The notes beneath the pieces are model-generated. The model was not told the DNA's origin, did not search any database, and was given only the letters and a program-made list of their open reading frames with translations. Made by a program: the position numbers and the translations under genes. Shown here one piece after another: positions 29,963 to 38,028 of a stretch of DNA of 64,000 nucleotides. The stretch spans positions 1 through 64,000 of the forward strand of contig JAQBPX010000034.1 of NCBI GenBank assembly GCA_028287305.1, given 5' to 3'. The stretch comes from Gemmatimonadota bacterium (lineage in GTDB: Bacteria; Gemmatimonadota; Gemmatimonadetes; Gemmatimonadales; Gemmatimonadaceae). How positions within the stretch are numbered: the first letter of the stretch is position 1; each line of letters starts with the position of its first letter.

Positions 29963-30025
29963 AGCAACGGCAACAGCAACGGCAACAGCAACGGCAACAG
30001 CAACGGCAACAGCAACGGCAACAGC
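29963..30025. repeat. 12-bp tandem repeat AGCAACGGCAAC, five full units
   Basis: Five perfect copies of AGCAACGGCAAC run from 29963 to 30022 and a partial AGC follows. The array starts 12 bp after the M16 gene stop in a 230-bp intergenic region. Confidence 0.9.
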
Positions 30026-30055
30026 CTTGGCAGGGACAACGGCGGACGAGAAGCT

Positions 30056-30119
30056 GGACAAGGGTGGATAATGCAGAAGAAGTAGTCCGTACTGGTCCAG
30101 CAGTCCTCCGCCTTTGTCC
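30056..30119 (+). repeat. copy A of a dispersed GGACAA...TTGTCC intergenic repeat
   Basis: This 64-bp element begins GGACAA and ends TTGTCC (terminal inverted repeats GGACAAGGGTGGA versus GGACAAAGGCGGA, 11 of 13). It shares the internal blocks TAGTCCG and GGTCCAG, in the same order and spacing, with the element on the minus strand at 56335-56400. A partial end, GGACAACGGCGGAC, lies just upstream at 30034. Confidence 0.65.
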
Positions 30120-30141
30120 TCGCTGCAGTTTTGCCTATGTT
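30114..30141 (+). promoter_or_regulatory. candidate ald promoter using the end of repeat copy A
   Basis: TTGTCC (30114-30119, the right end of the repeat) and TATGTT (30136-30141) are 16 bases apart, about 40 bases upstream of the ald ATG. Confidence 0.45.
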
Positions 30142-30180
30142 TCATCCTCGTACAAATTCACACTCTACGTGCAATCGCCC

Positions 30181-31293
30181 ATGAAGATCGGCGTCCCGAA
30201 GGAGATCAAGACCAACGAGAACCGCATCGCGCTCGTCCCGGCAGGGGCTGAGGCGCTGGTTGCCGCGGGCCACCAGGTGATGGTGGAGACCGGCGCGGGG
30301 CTCGGCAGCGGGTTCACCGACGAGGCCTATACGTCCGTCGGTGCCACCGTCGGGGACGTCGCGACCACCTGGTCGCAGTCCGACATGATCATGAAGGTGA
30401 AGGAGCCGATCGAGCGCGAGTGGCCCCACATGAAGCAGGGGCAGCTCATCTTCACCTACTTCCACTTCGCCGCTGACGAGAAGCTCACGCGCGCGCACAT
30501 GAAGCAGGGCCCGGTCTGCGTGGCCTACGAGACCGTGGAGCTGCCCAGTCGCGAGCTGCCGCTGCTCACGCCCATGTCCGAAGTCGCGGGCCGCATGGCC
30601 GTGCAGGAAGGCGCCAAGTACCTCGAGAAGCTCTACGGCGGGCGCGGCGTGCTGCTCGGCGGCGTGCCGGGTGTGCCGCCCGCGAAGGTCGTGATCCTCG
30701 GCGGCGGCATCGTCGGGATCAACGCGGCCAAGATGGCCGCAGGCATGGGCGCGAAGGTCACCATCCTCGACCTCTCGCTCGAGCGGCTGCGCTACCTGTC
30801 CGACGTCATGCCGCCGAACGTGTTCCTGATCTACTCGAACCGGCAGAACGTGCTCGAGGAGATCTCGAATGCGGACCTCGTGATCGGTGCGGTGCTGATC
30901 CCCGGCGCCGTGGCTCCGAAGCTGATTCGCAAGCAGGACCTCAAGACCATGCAGCCGGGCTCCGTGATCGTGGATGTCGCAATCGACCAGGGTGGATGCG
31001 TCGAGACCATCCATGCGACCACGCACGAGAACCCCACGTACGTGGTGGATGGGGTGATCCACTACGGCGTGGCGAACATGCCGGGCGGCGTGCCGCGCAC
31101 CTCCACGCTCGCGCTCACCAACGCCACGCTGCCGTACGCGCTGCAGCTGGCGAACAAGGGCTGGAAGAAGGCGCTCAAGGAAAACCCGGCACTGCTCAAG
31201 GGCCTCAACATGGCCGAGGGCAAGATCACCTACGGCGGCGTGGCCGAGGCGTTCGGGCTGGAGTTCCACGATCCGTCCACATTCCTGGCGTAA
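30181..31293 (+). CDS. ald: alanine dehydrogenase
   Basis: This is 370 aa, the standard length, from the ATG at 30181. Motifs are MKIGVPKEIKTNENRIALVP, IMKVKEPIEREWPHM, TYFHFAADEKLT, VILGGGIVGINAAKMAAGMGA (NAD-binding) and AIDQGGCVETIHATTHENPT. It interconverts L-alanine and pyruvate plus ammonium with NAD. An upstream in-frame start (30064) falls within the repeat and was rejected. The gene is followed after 27 bp by a deacetylase. Confidence 0.96.
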   Translation: MKIGVPKEIKTNENRIALVPAGAEALVAAGHQVMVETGAGLGSGFTDEAYTSVGATVGDVATTWSQSDMIMKVKEPIEREWPHMKQGQLIFTYFHFAADEKLTRAHMKQGPVCVAYETVELPSRELPLLTPMSEVAGRMAVQEGAKYLEKLYGGRGVLLGGVPGVPPAKVVILGGGIVGINAAKMAAGMGAKVTILDLSLERLRYLSDVMPPNVFLIYSNRQNVLEEISNADLVIGAVLIPGAVAPKLIRKQDLKTMQPGSVIVDVAIDQGGCVETIHATTHENPTYVVDGVIHYGVANMPGGVPRTSTLALTNATLPYALQLANKGWKKALKENPALLKGLNMAEGKITYGGVAEAFGLEFHDPSTFLA

Positions 31294-31320
31294 GGCACAA
31301 TTGCTGCCGAGCGGAAGGCC

Positions 31321-32097
31321 GTGACGCTTCCGCTCATTCTCTGCTGGCACAAGGTCGAGCGCCGCGGTGAGCTCGGGGTAACCCGTGTCTCGCCGCGGCG
31401 CTTCGCGCGCCAGGTCGAGCGGCTGGCGCGCGCCGGCTATCGCACGCTTACGCTACATGAACTGCTCGCCTGCGCGCGCGGCGAGCGCGCGGCCGCGCCG
31501 TACGAGCTCGCGATTACGTTCGACGACGCCTACCGCGGGCTGCGTGAACACGCCTTCCCGGTGCTGCGCGCACACGGCTTCGGCGCGACTGTTGGAGTGA
31601 TCACCGACTACGCGGGCAAGCTGAATCGCTGGGACGTGGCCTACGGTGGCCGGCGCTTCGCGCACCTCGCGTGGCGCGACATGCGTGCGTGGCAGGCGCG
31701 AGGCATCGAGTTCATCTCGCACAGCGCGTCGCACCCGCGACTCACCTGGCTGACCGATGGCGAAATCGAGCTGGACCTCGCACGCTCGCGCGACGTGCTG
31801 CGCGGGGAGCTCGACGTCGACCCCGTCGCCGTGAGCTACCCCTTCGGCGCCGTGAACGCGCGCGTGGCCCTCGCTGCGCAACGTGCCGGGTTCACCGCTG
31901 GCTTCTCGCTCGGCACTACGTTTACCGGCGACGCGATGATCATCCCGCGCGTGCCAGTCTATCTCTGGACGCCACCGCGACCGGGCTCACTCGGCGCGCT
32001 CGAGCGAATGGCCGGTACGCTCGCCAATCGCTGTGCGGTGGGCACCACGCTCATACGAAGTACTTGGCCAGTACCGGCAGCAGCGAGGGTTGGCTGA
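31321..32097 (+). CDS. polysaccharide deacetylase family protein (NodB fold)
   Basis: This 258-aa protein starts at GTG 31321. It has the NodB catalytic base motif AITFDDAYRGLREHAFPVL (TFDD), the zinc-ligand motif HSASHP, and SYPFGAVNARVALAAQRAG towards the C-terminus. It would remove N- or O-acetyl groups from a surface polysaccharide. No signal peptide is evident, so a cytoplasmic or exported-by-context role is unclear. Its 3' end overlaps the opposing oxidoreductase gene by 47 bases, so the last residues (STWPVPAAARVG) are probably unimportant. Confidence 0.82.
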   Translation: MTLPLILCWHKVERRGELGVTRVSPRRFARQVERLARAGYRTLTLHELLACARGERAAAPYELAITFDDAYRGLREHAFPVLRAHGFGATVGVITDYAGKLNRWDVAYGGRRFAHLAWRDMRAWQARGIEFISHSASHPRLTWLTDGEIELDLARSRDVLRGELDVDPVAVSYPFGAVNARVALAAQRAGFTAGFSLGTTFTGDAMIIPRVPVYLWTPPRPGSLGALERMAGTLANRCAVGTTLIRSTWPVPAAARVG

Positions 32098-33220
32098 TCA
32101 GCGCGTGCGTGAACACGCGGCCCACGGTTCGCTTCGCGGGCGGAATGCCGCGAATGGTCTCCGCGAGCCGGTTGTAGAAGCCGTCGTCGAAGCGCTCGAG
32201 CGCCGACTTCACCCGATAGAAGCGCTCGTGATCGGCGCCGAGCAGCGCATGCCATTCACGCGGGTACGCGGAGAGCGCGTCCGCAGACACGTTGTCCCTT
32301 GCCAGCGCGGCGACCGCGGTGCGCGCCGCGATGCGCGCCGCCTTCATGCCGGTAGTGATGCCGCCGCCCGAGAGCGGATTGACCTGGTGGGCGGCGTCGC
32401 CGCAGAGCATGATGCCGTCGGCCACGATGCGCTTCGCGGTGGTGGCGACGATCACGCCGCCCACCGTGTACGACGTCGTGATGCCGGTGGGGAAATACGC
32501 CTGCATGTAGCGATCGAGCCATTGCCGCGCCGACAGTCCCGATGCGCCGCGCGCCACGACCCCCAGGCCGACGTTGGCCACGCGCTCGCCCTTCGGGAAT
32601 ACCCACGCGTATCCCCCAGGAGCCACTTCGTCACCGAAGTGCAGGTAGATCGCATCGGGGTCGAAGTCCACGGCCTGCACCACGTACTGCGCGCAGCTCT
32701 CCATGTCCCGCGCGGCCACGCGCACGTCGATCCCCGCCCATCGGCCCACCATGCACTCCACGCCGTCGGCACCGATCACTACGCGCGCCTCGATCGTCTC
32801 GTCGCCGCGTGAGCCTCGCGTCTGGACCACCCAGCGGTCGCCCACGCGCTGCATGGAAGTCGCCTCGGTGGAGAGCCGGATCTCGGCTCCCGCCTGGCCC
32901 GCCTCCGCTGCCAGCGCGGGCTCGAAGCGGGTCCGGTCGAGCACGTAGGCGGGATCGCTCTGGACCTCGACCTCCGAACCGTCCGGCGCCCGGAAGATCA
33001 CCCGGGTGATCTTTCGCGAGATCCAGTCGGCCCCAGTGGGATCGATGAACTCGGCCATGCCGGCGTGGCCCACGCCCTCGCCACAGCGTACGGGAGCGCC
33101 GACGGCGCGATCCCGCTCCAGGAGCACCACGTCGAGGGAGGGGGCCGCCGATGCGACCTCCCGGGCAGCAATGAGGCCTGCAGGCCCGCCCCCAATGACG
33201 AGCACGTCTACGCGGCTCAC
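32051..33220 (-). CDS. geranylgeranyl reductase-family flavoprotein
   Basis: This is 389 aa from GTG 33220. The N-terminal FAD motif is VDVLVIGGGPAGLIAAREV, followed by the geranylgeranyl reductase family segment APVRCGEGVGHAGMAEF. Later come VIGADGVECMVGRWAG, the GGYAWVFPKGE block and MLCGDAAHQVNPLSGGGITTGM. Family members saturate isoprenoid double bonds in archaeal lipids, chlorophyll or menaquinone side chains. The start overlaps the stop of a two-cluster ferredoxin gene (GTGA), which strongly suggests ferredoxin as its electron donor. The substrate here might be menaquinone or a polyprenol; no photosynthesis genes are nearby. Confidence 0.85.
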   Translation of the reverse strand: MSRVDVLVIGGGPAGLIAAREVASAAPSLDVVLLERDRAVGAPVRCGEGVGHAGMAEFIDPTGADWISRKITRVIFRAPDGSEVEVQSDPAYVLDRTRFEPALAAEAGQAGAEIRLSTEATSMQRVGDRWVVQTRGSRGDETIEARVVIGADGVECMVGRWAGIDVRVAARDMESCAQYVVQAVDFDPDAIYLHFGDEVAPGGYAWVFPKGERVANVGLGVVARGASGLSARQWLDRYMQAYFPTGITTSYTVGGVIVATTAKRIVADGIMLCGDAAHQVNPLSGGGITTGMKAARIAARTAVAALARDNVSADALSAYPREWHALLGADHERFYRVKSALERFDDGFYNRLAETIRGIPPAKRTVGRVFTHALISQPSLLPVLAKYFV

Positions 33221-33477
33221 GAAGCCGGCCCCCCGATGGTGGCGGAAGGCGAGGCGGCGAGGGGAATCATCACCAGCGCCGACACCGGGCAGGGCGCGAT
33301 GCACTTCCGGCAGCCGGTGCAGGTCTCCGCGTCCACGACCAGTCCCTCACGTCGCATGACGATCGCGCTGGGAGGACAGAGGGCCACGCAGAGCCCGCAG
33401 GCATCGCAGCGAAGGGCCTCGACCACGGCGACTTCCAGCCGTTTCGGTGACGGCGCGGGGCGGGTTCCAGGATGCAT
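33217..33477 (-). CDS. 2[4Fe-4S] ferredoxin
   Basis: This 86-aa protein has eight cysteines in two classical sets: C24, C27, C30, C34 (CDACGLCVALCP) and C53, C56, C59, C63 (CTGCRKCIAPCP). It is a small electron carrier, translationally coupled to the geranylgeranyl reductase-like gene. About 20 N-terminal residues precede the first cluster and 20 follow the second. Its promoter lies so close that the message is probably leaderless. Confidence 0.92.
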   Translation of the reverse strand: MHPGTRPAPSPKRLEVAVVEALRCDACGLCVALCPPSAIVMRREGLVVDAETCTGCRKCIAPCPVSALVMIPLAASPSATIGGPAS

Positions 33478-33484
33478 TCAGCCG

Positions 33485-33513
33485 AGGCTAGGAGGTGGCG
33501 TAGGTTGTGTCAA
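33485..33513 (-). promoter_or_regulatory. promoter of the ferredoxin-reductase operon (leaderless)
   Basis: On the minus strand TTGACA (33513-33508), a 17-base spacer and TAGCCT (33490-33485) are followed after only 7 bases by the ATG at 33477. Transcription would start at or next to the start codon. Confidence 0.7.
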
Positions 33514-33596
33514 GCCAATATCTTGCTGTCAGTGTGGCGGCAGCGCGGAACGACCGTGTTCGCCGCCCCTTTTCGCTGCACAACACGAGCCGCCCG

Positions 33597-34631
33597 ATGC
33601 GCTGGCCTTTTCGACTTAGCAACTTCGTCCCCCCGAACGCGATCGGCGTCGACCTCGGGACCGCCAACACGCTGATCTACGTGAAGGGGCAGGGTATCGT
33701 GCTCAACGAGCCCTCCGTAGTTGCGCTGGATCGCGAGACCAAGCGCATCAAGGGCGTGGGGCTCGAGGCGAAGCGCATGCTGGGCCGCACGCCCGAGAAC
33801 ATCATCGCGGTGCGTCCCATGAAGGACGGCGTGATCGCCGACTTCGACGTCACCGAGAAGATGCTCCGCTATTTCCTCAAGCTGATCATCGACGACAAGT
33901 TCCTCAAGGTGAAGCCGCGCGTGATCGTGTGCGTGCCGAGCGGCATCACCGAAGTGGAGAAGCGCGCGGTGCGTGACAGCGCGATGGGCGCGGGCGCGAA
34001 GGAAGTGTTCATGGTCGCCGAGCCGATGGCCGCTGCGATCGGCGTCGGCCTTCCCGTGGAGACGCCCACCGGCAACATGGTGATCGACATCGGCGGCGGC
34101 ACCACCGAGATCGCCGTCATCGCGCTCTCCGGCATCGTGAGCGACACGTCCATTCGCGTGGGCGGCGACGAGCTCGACACCGCCATCGTGCAGTTCCTCC
34201 GCAAGAACTACAACCTGCTGATCGGCGAGGCCACTGCCGAGCAGGTGAAGATCAACATCGGCTCCGCCGCGCCCGTGGGCGAGGAGCGCGAGATGGACGT
34301 GAAGGGACGCGACCTGGTCTCCGGAATCCCGAAGACCGTGCGCGTGCACTCGAGCGAGATCCGCGAGGCGCTGCAGGAGCCCGTGCAGCAGATCGTGGAC
34401 GCCGTGCGCCGCGCGCTCGAGATCACGCCGCCCGAGCTGGCGAGCGACATCGTGGATCGCGGCATCGTGATGACCGGTGGCGGCGCGCTGATTCGCGGCC
34501 TCGACCTGCTGCTCAGCCAGGAGACCAGCCTGCCGATTCACGTCGACGAGGATCCCCTGACCTGCGTGGTTCGCGGCACCGGGCGCATCCTGGACGACGA
34601 AGAGAAGTTCTGGTCCGTCCTGAGCACCTGA
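33597..34631 (+). CDS. mreB: rod-shape-determining actin homologue MreB
   Basis: This is 344 aa from the ATG at 33597 (family start [20 protein letters not shown]). Actin-fold nucleotide motifs are [37 protein letters not shown] and [20 protein letters not shown]. An amphipathic-like N-terminus ([10 protein letters not shown]) may bind membrane. MreB filaments direct the elongation synthases encoded just downstream. A candidate promoter TGGCGT-N17-TATCTT at 33496-33524 is weak. Confidence 0.96.
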   Translation: MRWPFRLSNFVPPNAIGVDLGTANTLIYVKGQGIVLNEPSVVALDRETKRIKGVGLEAKRMLGRTPENIIAVRPMKDGVIADFDVTEKMLRYFLKLIIDDKFLKVKPRVIVCVPSGITEVEKRAVRDSAMGAGAKEVFMVAEPMAAAIGVGLPVETPTGNMVIDIGGGTTEIAVIALSGIVSDTSIRVGGDELDTAIVQFLRKNYNLLIGEATAEQVKINIGSAAPVGEEREMDVKGRDLVSGIPKTVRVHSSEIREALQEPVQQIVDAVRRALEITPPELASDIVDRGIVMTGGGALIRGLDLLLSQETSLPIHVDEDPLTCVVRGTGRILDDEEKFWSVLST

Positions 34632-34637
34632 CGCCCC

Positions 34638-35762
34638 GTGGCCCGGAACGCCCGGTACAGCAGCCGCGTCGACATCATCGCCTTCATCGGCTGCATGCTG
34701 CTGGCGCTGATCGCCAACGTGCTCCCCGCCAACCTGCGTGACCCGCTCGCCGGCACGCTGCGTCGCACCTTCGTCGCGCCGCTGATCACGCTGCAGCAGG
34801 GCGCGGAGCGCTGGCGCTACGCCTGGCTCGAGCGCGACCGCCGCGCGGTGATTCGCGACACGATGTCCATGCGCGCGTTCAAGACCACGGAGCTCGAGGT
34901 CGAGAACGACCGCCTGCGTCGCCTGCTGGGTCTCGGCGCCAAGATGGAATGGGGCTTCATTCCCGCCGAGGCGATCCACTCGCCGGGTCGCGTGGAGGAT
35001 CCCATCACCACGCTCACGCTCACCGCGGGCTCGAACTCCGGCATCCAGCGCTACAGCCCAGTGGTCGCGCCGGAGGGCATCGTCGGGATGGTGCAGACCA
35101 CCGATCCCACGATGAGCATCGCGATCGCGTATTCGCATCCGGACTTTCGCGTGAGCGCGATGAGCGCAGACGGCTCGGCGTTCGGCATCGCGTATCCGCA
35201 CCTCGAGGCTGGCCCGCAACGCTACCTGCTCGAGCTGCGCAACGTGCCGTACCGCACGTCGCTCAAGCCGGGCACCGTGGTGTACAGCTCCGGCCTCGGT
35301 GGCACCTATCCCCGCGGCATCCCGATCGGCACCGTGCTGCGCGAGATGAAGACGACGGAAGGCTGGTCGCGCACGTACCTCGTGCAGCCGGCCGTGAACC
35401 CGGCGCACGTGACCAGCGTGATGATCCTGCGCCCGCAGCGCATCGCGCAGTCCATCGACAACGTCTGGGCGCGCGTGAGCGCGATCGACTCCGCCACGCG
35501 CGGCGTCGCCGCCGCGGGCGATTCACTGGCGCGCCAGGCGGCGCTCGCGGAAGCAGCCGCGCGTCGTGCGGCGCTGGACTCTGCGCGCGCGCGCAATCCT
35601 GGCGACACCACGCGCGTGGACAGCGCGCAGGTGGTGCCGCCGGTGCGCACCGACACCACGCGTCCACGCCCCCGTCCCCGGCCGCGCACCGACTCCACCG
35701 CTCGCCCGCGCCCGGACAGCACTCGCCGTGACTCACTGAGACCAGCGGGAGGACGCCCATGA
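34638..35762 (+). CDS. mreC: rod-shape-determining protein MreC
   Basis: This is 374 aa from GTG 34638. One N-terminal membrane segment (VDIIAFIGCMLLALIANVLP) is followed by a coiled-coil region (TTELEVENDRLRRLLGLG) and the periplasmic double beta-barrel with VTLTAGSNSGIQRYSPVV-like and GLGGTYPRGIPIGTVLREM segments. The last 80 residues are Ala-rich and then Pro/Arg-rich (RPRPRPRPRTDSTARPRP), an unusual low-complexity periplasmic tail. The stop overlaps mreD (ATGA). Confidence 0.93.
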   Translation: MARNARYSSRVDIIAFIGCMLLALIANVLPANLRDPLAGTLRRTFVAPLITLQQGAERWRYAWLERDRRAVIRDTMSMRAFKTTELEVENDRLRRLLGLGAKMEWGFIPAEAIHSPGRVEDPITTLTLTAGSNSGIQRYSPVVAPEGIVGMVQTTDPTMSIAIAYSHPDFRVSAMSADGSAFGIAYPHLEAGPQRYLLELRNVPYRTSLKPGTVVYSSGLGGTYPRGIPIGTVLREMKTTEGWSRTYLVQPAVNPAHVTSVMILRPQRIAQSIDNVWARVSAIDSATRGVAAAGDSLARQAALAEAAARRAALDSARARNPGDTTRVDSAQVVPPVRTDTTRPRPRPRPRTDSTARPRPDSTRRDSLRPAGGRP

Positions 35763-36247
35763 GCTGGTCCAGCGTTGTTCGCACGGTGATCGCGTGTGCC
35801 GTGTTCGTGGTGCTGCACTACACGCTGCGTCCGCTCCTCGGATGGCGCGCCTCGATCGACTTCCTCATCATCGCGCTGCTCTTCGGCGCGGTGCGGATGC
35901 GGCCGGGCTTCGCCGCCGTGTACGGCTTCCTGCTCGGGCTGGTCGCCGACTCCCTCGGCCTCTCGGCCTTCGGCGCTGGCGCCGTGGGCATGACGCTCGT
36001 CGGCTTCTCGGCATCGTGGCTGAAGGCGGTGTTCTTCGCTGACAACCTCGCGCTCAACGCGTTCTTCCTCTTCATCGGGAAGTGGACGTTCGACCTGGTG
36101 TACCTGCTGCTCGAGCGGCGGATGCACGGCATGGAGCTCGTGACGCAGGTCTTCGTGTGGAGCTCGCTCGCCGCCGCGGTGACTGCGGGCGCGGGCGTGC
36201 TCGCCCTCACGCTCCTCAAGCCGCTGGTCGAGGCGCGCGCGACGTGA
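35759..36247 (+). CDS. mreD: rod-shape-determining membrane protein MreD
   Basis: This 162-aa, strongly hydrophobic protein has about five membrane segments (VRTVIACAVFVVLHYTLRP, FAAVYGFLLGLVADSLGLSAF, FVWSSLAAAVTAGAGVLALTLL). The short length, LVADSLGLSAFG segment and position between mreC and mrdA identify MreD. Start and stop both overlap neighbours (ATGA and GTGA). Confidence 0.9.
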   Translation: MSWSSVVRTVIACAVFVVLHYTLRPLLGWRASIDFLIIALLFGAVRMRPGFAAVYGFLLGLVADSLGLSAFGAGAVGMTLVGFSASWLKAVFFADNLALNAFFLFIGKWTFDLVYLLLERRMHGMELVTQVFVWSSLAAAVTAGAGVLALTLLKPLVEARAT

Positions 36248-38028
36248 GCTTTCACCCGAACGACGTCGTCCGCCGCGGCCGCGCCGCCACGATCATCGTC
36301 TGCGGGCTGATGTTGTTCCTCACGGGCGCATTCTTCCGCACGCAGATCCTGCGCGGCCAGCAGTGGGTGCTCCAGTCCGAGGAGAATCGCCTCCGCGAGG
36401 TGCCGCTGCCGGCGCCGCGCGGCACGATCCTCGACCGCAAGGGCGAGATCATCGCCGAGAACATCGTGGGCTACACGGTCTCGATCCTCGGCCAGAAGGA
36501 AGACTCGCTTCGCGCCACCATGAAGCGGCTGGGCGGGCTGGTGACGCTCTCACAGCCGCAGATTGACCAGGCCGTGCGCCGCTACAAGCGCGCGCCCAAT
36601 CGTCCCACGGTGCTTCTGTCCGATGCGAGCTTCGACGTGATCTCGGTGCTCGAGGAGCATCGCGTCGAGTTCCCCAGCCTCATCATCCAGTCCTCGCCGA
36701 AGCGCTTCTATCCCGACGGGCCCTCCGTCGTGTCGTTCACCGGCTACACGGGTGAAATCAGCGAGGCCGAGATGGCCGCGCCCGAGTACCAGGGCTACAA
36801 GGCCGGCCAGCAGATCGGCAAGCAGGGACTCGAGAAGCAGTACGAGTCGCACCTGCGCGGCGTGGAAGGCTCGCGCTTCGTGGAAGTGGATGCGCGCGGC
36901 CGCGTGCTCAAGGAAGCGGGCGCGCGTGCCGACCAGGTGCCGCGCGGTGGCGAGGTGCTGCAGACCAACATCGACCTCGACCTCCAGCGCTACGCCGCAT
37001 CGCTCTTCGGCGACACGCTGCAGGGCGGCGTGGTGGCACTCGACCCGAAGACTGGCGAGGTGCTCGCCCTGTACTCGGCGCCGAGCTTCGATCCCAACCG
37101 GTTCATCGGCGGCATTCCCGCCGACTACTGGAACGAGCTGCGCAACGATCCGCGGCGCCCGCTCTACAACAAGGCGCTACAGGGACAGTACCCGCCCGGT
37201 TCCACCTGGAAGCTGGTGACGTCGATCGTCGCGCTCGAGGGAGGCATCGCGAAGATGTCCGACCACATGCCGATCCCGTGCACCGGCGGCATGCAGTTCG
37301 GCTCGCGGTACTTCCGCTGCTGGGACAAGCGAGGGCACGGTTCGGTGGACCTCACCGGCGCCATCTCCAAGTCGTGCGACGTGTATTTCTACCAGCTGGG
37401 GCTGCGCATCGGCCTCGCGCGCTTCCTGGCCGGCGGCACCTCGATGGGCTTCAACCAGAAGGCGGGGATCGACCTGCCCGAGGAAAAGCGGCCGCGCTGG
37501 CCCGAGACGGTGGACTACTACAATCGCCGCTACGGGCCGCGCAACTGGACCAATGCCGTCACGCTCAACCTGTCCATCGGGCAGGGCGAGAACGTGCAGA
37601 CCATCCTCAGCATGGCGCGCTTCTATACCGCGCTCGCCACGGATGGCACCGCGGCCAAGCCGGAGATCGTGAAGGGACATCCGGAGCGCAAGGCGCTGTA
37701 TCACCTGTCCCCGGCGGAGCAGCAGGAGCTGCGGCTCGCACTGGCCAGCGTGGTGTCGTCGAGCGGCACGGCGAACTCGGCCCGCATCCAGGGCGTGGTG
37801 CTCGCCGGCAAGACGGGCACCGCCCAGAGCGGGCGCCATGTCAACGGCGTCGAGCTCAATCACGCCTGGTTCGTGGGCTTCGCGCCGGCGGACGACCCGA
37901 AGATCGTGGTGGCCGTGATGCTCGAGTACGTGCCCTTCCACGGCACCGTGTCGGCCGGCATCGCGTCGAAGATCATCGCGCACTACCTGAAGGTCGTGCC
38001 GATCTCGCTGATCAACACGGAGGGCTGA
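36244..38028 (+). CDS. mrdA: penicillin-binding protein 2 (elongation transpeptidase)
   Basis: This is 594 aa from GTG 36244. One N-terminal membrane segment (AATIIVCGLMLFLTGAFF) precedes the pedestal domain with LPAPRGTILDRKGEIIAEN. In the transpeptidase domain the active-site serine lies in STWK at 320-323, the second motif is SCD at 377-379 and KTGTA at 523-527. It cross-links peptidoglycan in the rod system with RodA. The in-frame upstream extension lies inside mreD and was excluded. The stop overlaps rodA (TGATG). Confidence 0.96.
   Translation: MSFHPNDVVRRGRAATIIVCGLMLFLTGAFFRTQILRGQQWVLQSEENRLREVPLPAPRGTILDRKGEIIAENIVGYTVSILGQKEDSLRATMKRLGGLVTLSQPQIDQAVRRYKRAPNRPTVLLSDASFDVISVLEEHRVEFPSLIIQSSPKRFYPDGPSVVSFTGYTGEISEAEMAAPEYQGYKAGQQIGKQGLEKQYESHLRGVEGSRFVEVDARGRVLKEAGARADQVPRGGEVLQTNIDLDLQRYAASLFGDTLQGGVVALDPKTGEVLALYSAPSFDPNRFIGGIPADYWNELRNDPRRPLYNKALQGQYPPGSTWKLVTSIVALEGGIAKMSDHMPIPCTGGMQFGSRYFRCWDKRGHGSVDLTGAISKSCDVYFYQLGLRIGLARFLAGGTSMGFNQKAGIDLPEEKRPRWPETVDYYNRRYGPRNWTNAVTLNLSIGQGENVQTILSMARFYTALATDGTAAKPEIVKGHPERKALYHLSPAEQQELRLALASVVSSSGTANSARIQGVVLAGKTGTAQSGRHVNGVELNHAWFVGFAPADDPKIVVAVMLEYVPFHGTVSAGIASKIIAHYLKVVPISLINTEG

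Noticed and set aside
29963-30025. CRISPR array
   Set aside because: Units are 12 bp, directly adjacent, with no spacers and no cas genes. The same applies to the 7-bp array at 39279.
32051-33220. BchP/photosynthetic function for the GGR-like protein
   Set aside because: There are no bacteriochlorophyll, carotenoid or reaction-centre genes in the window, so only the family level is supported.
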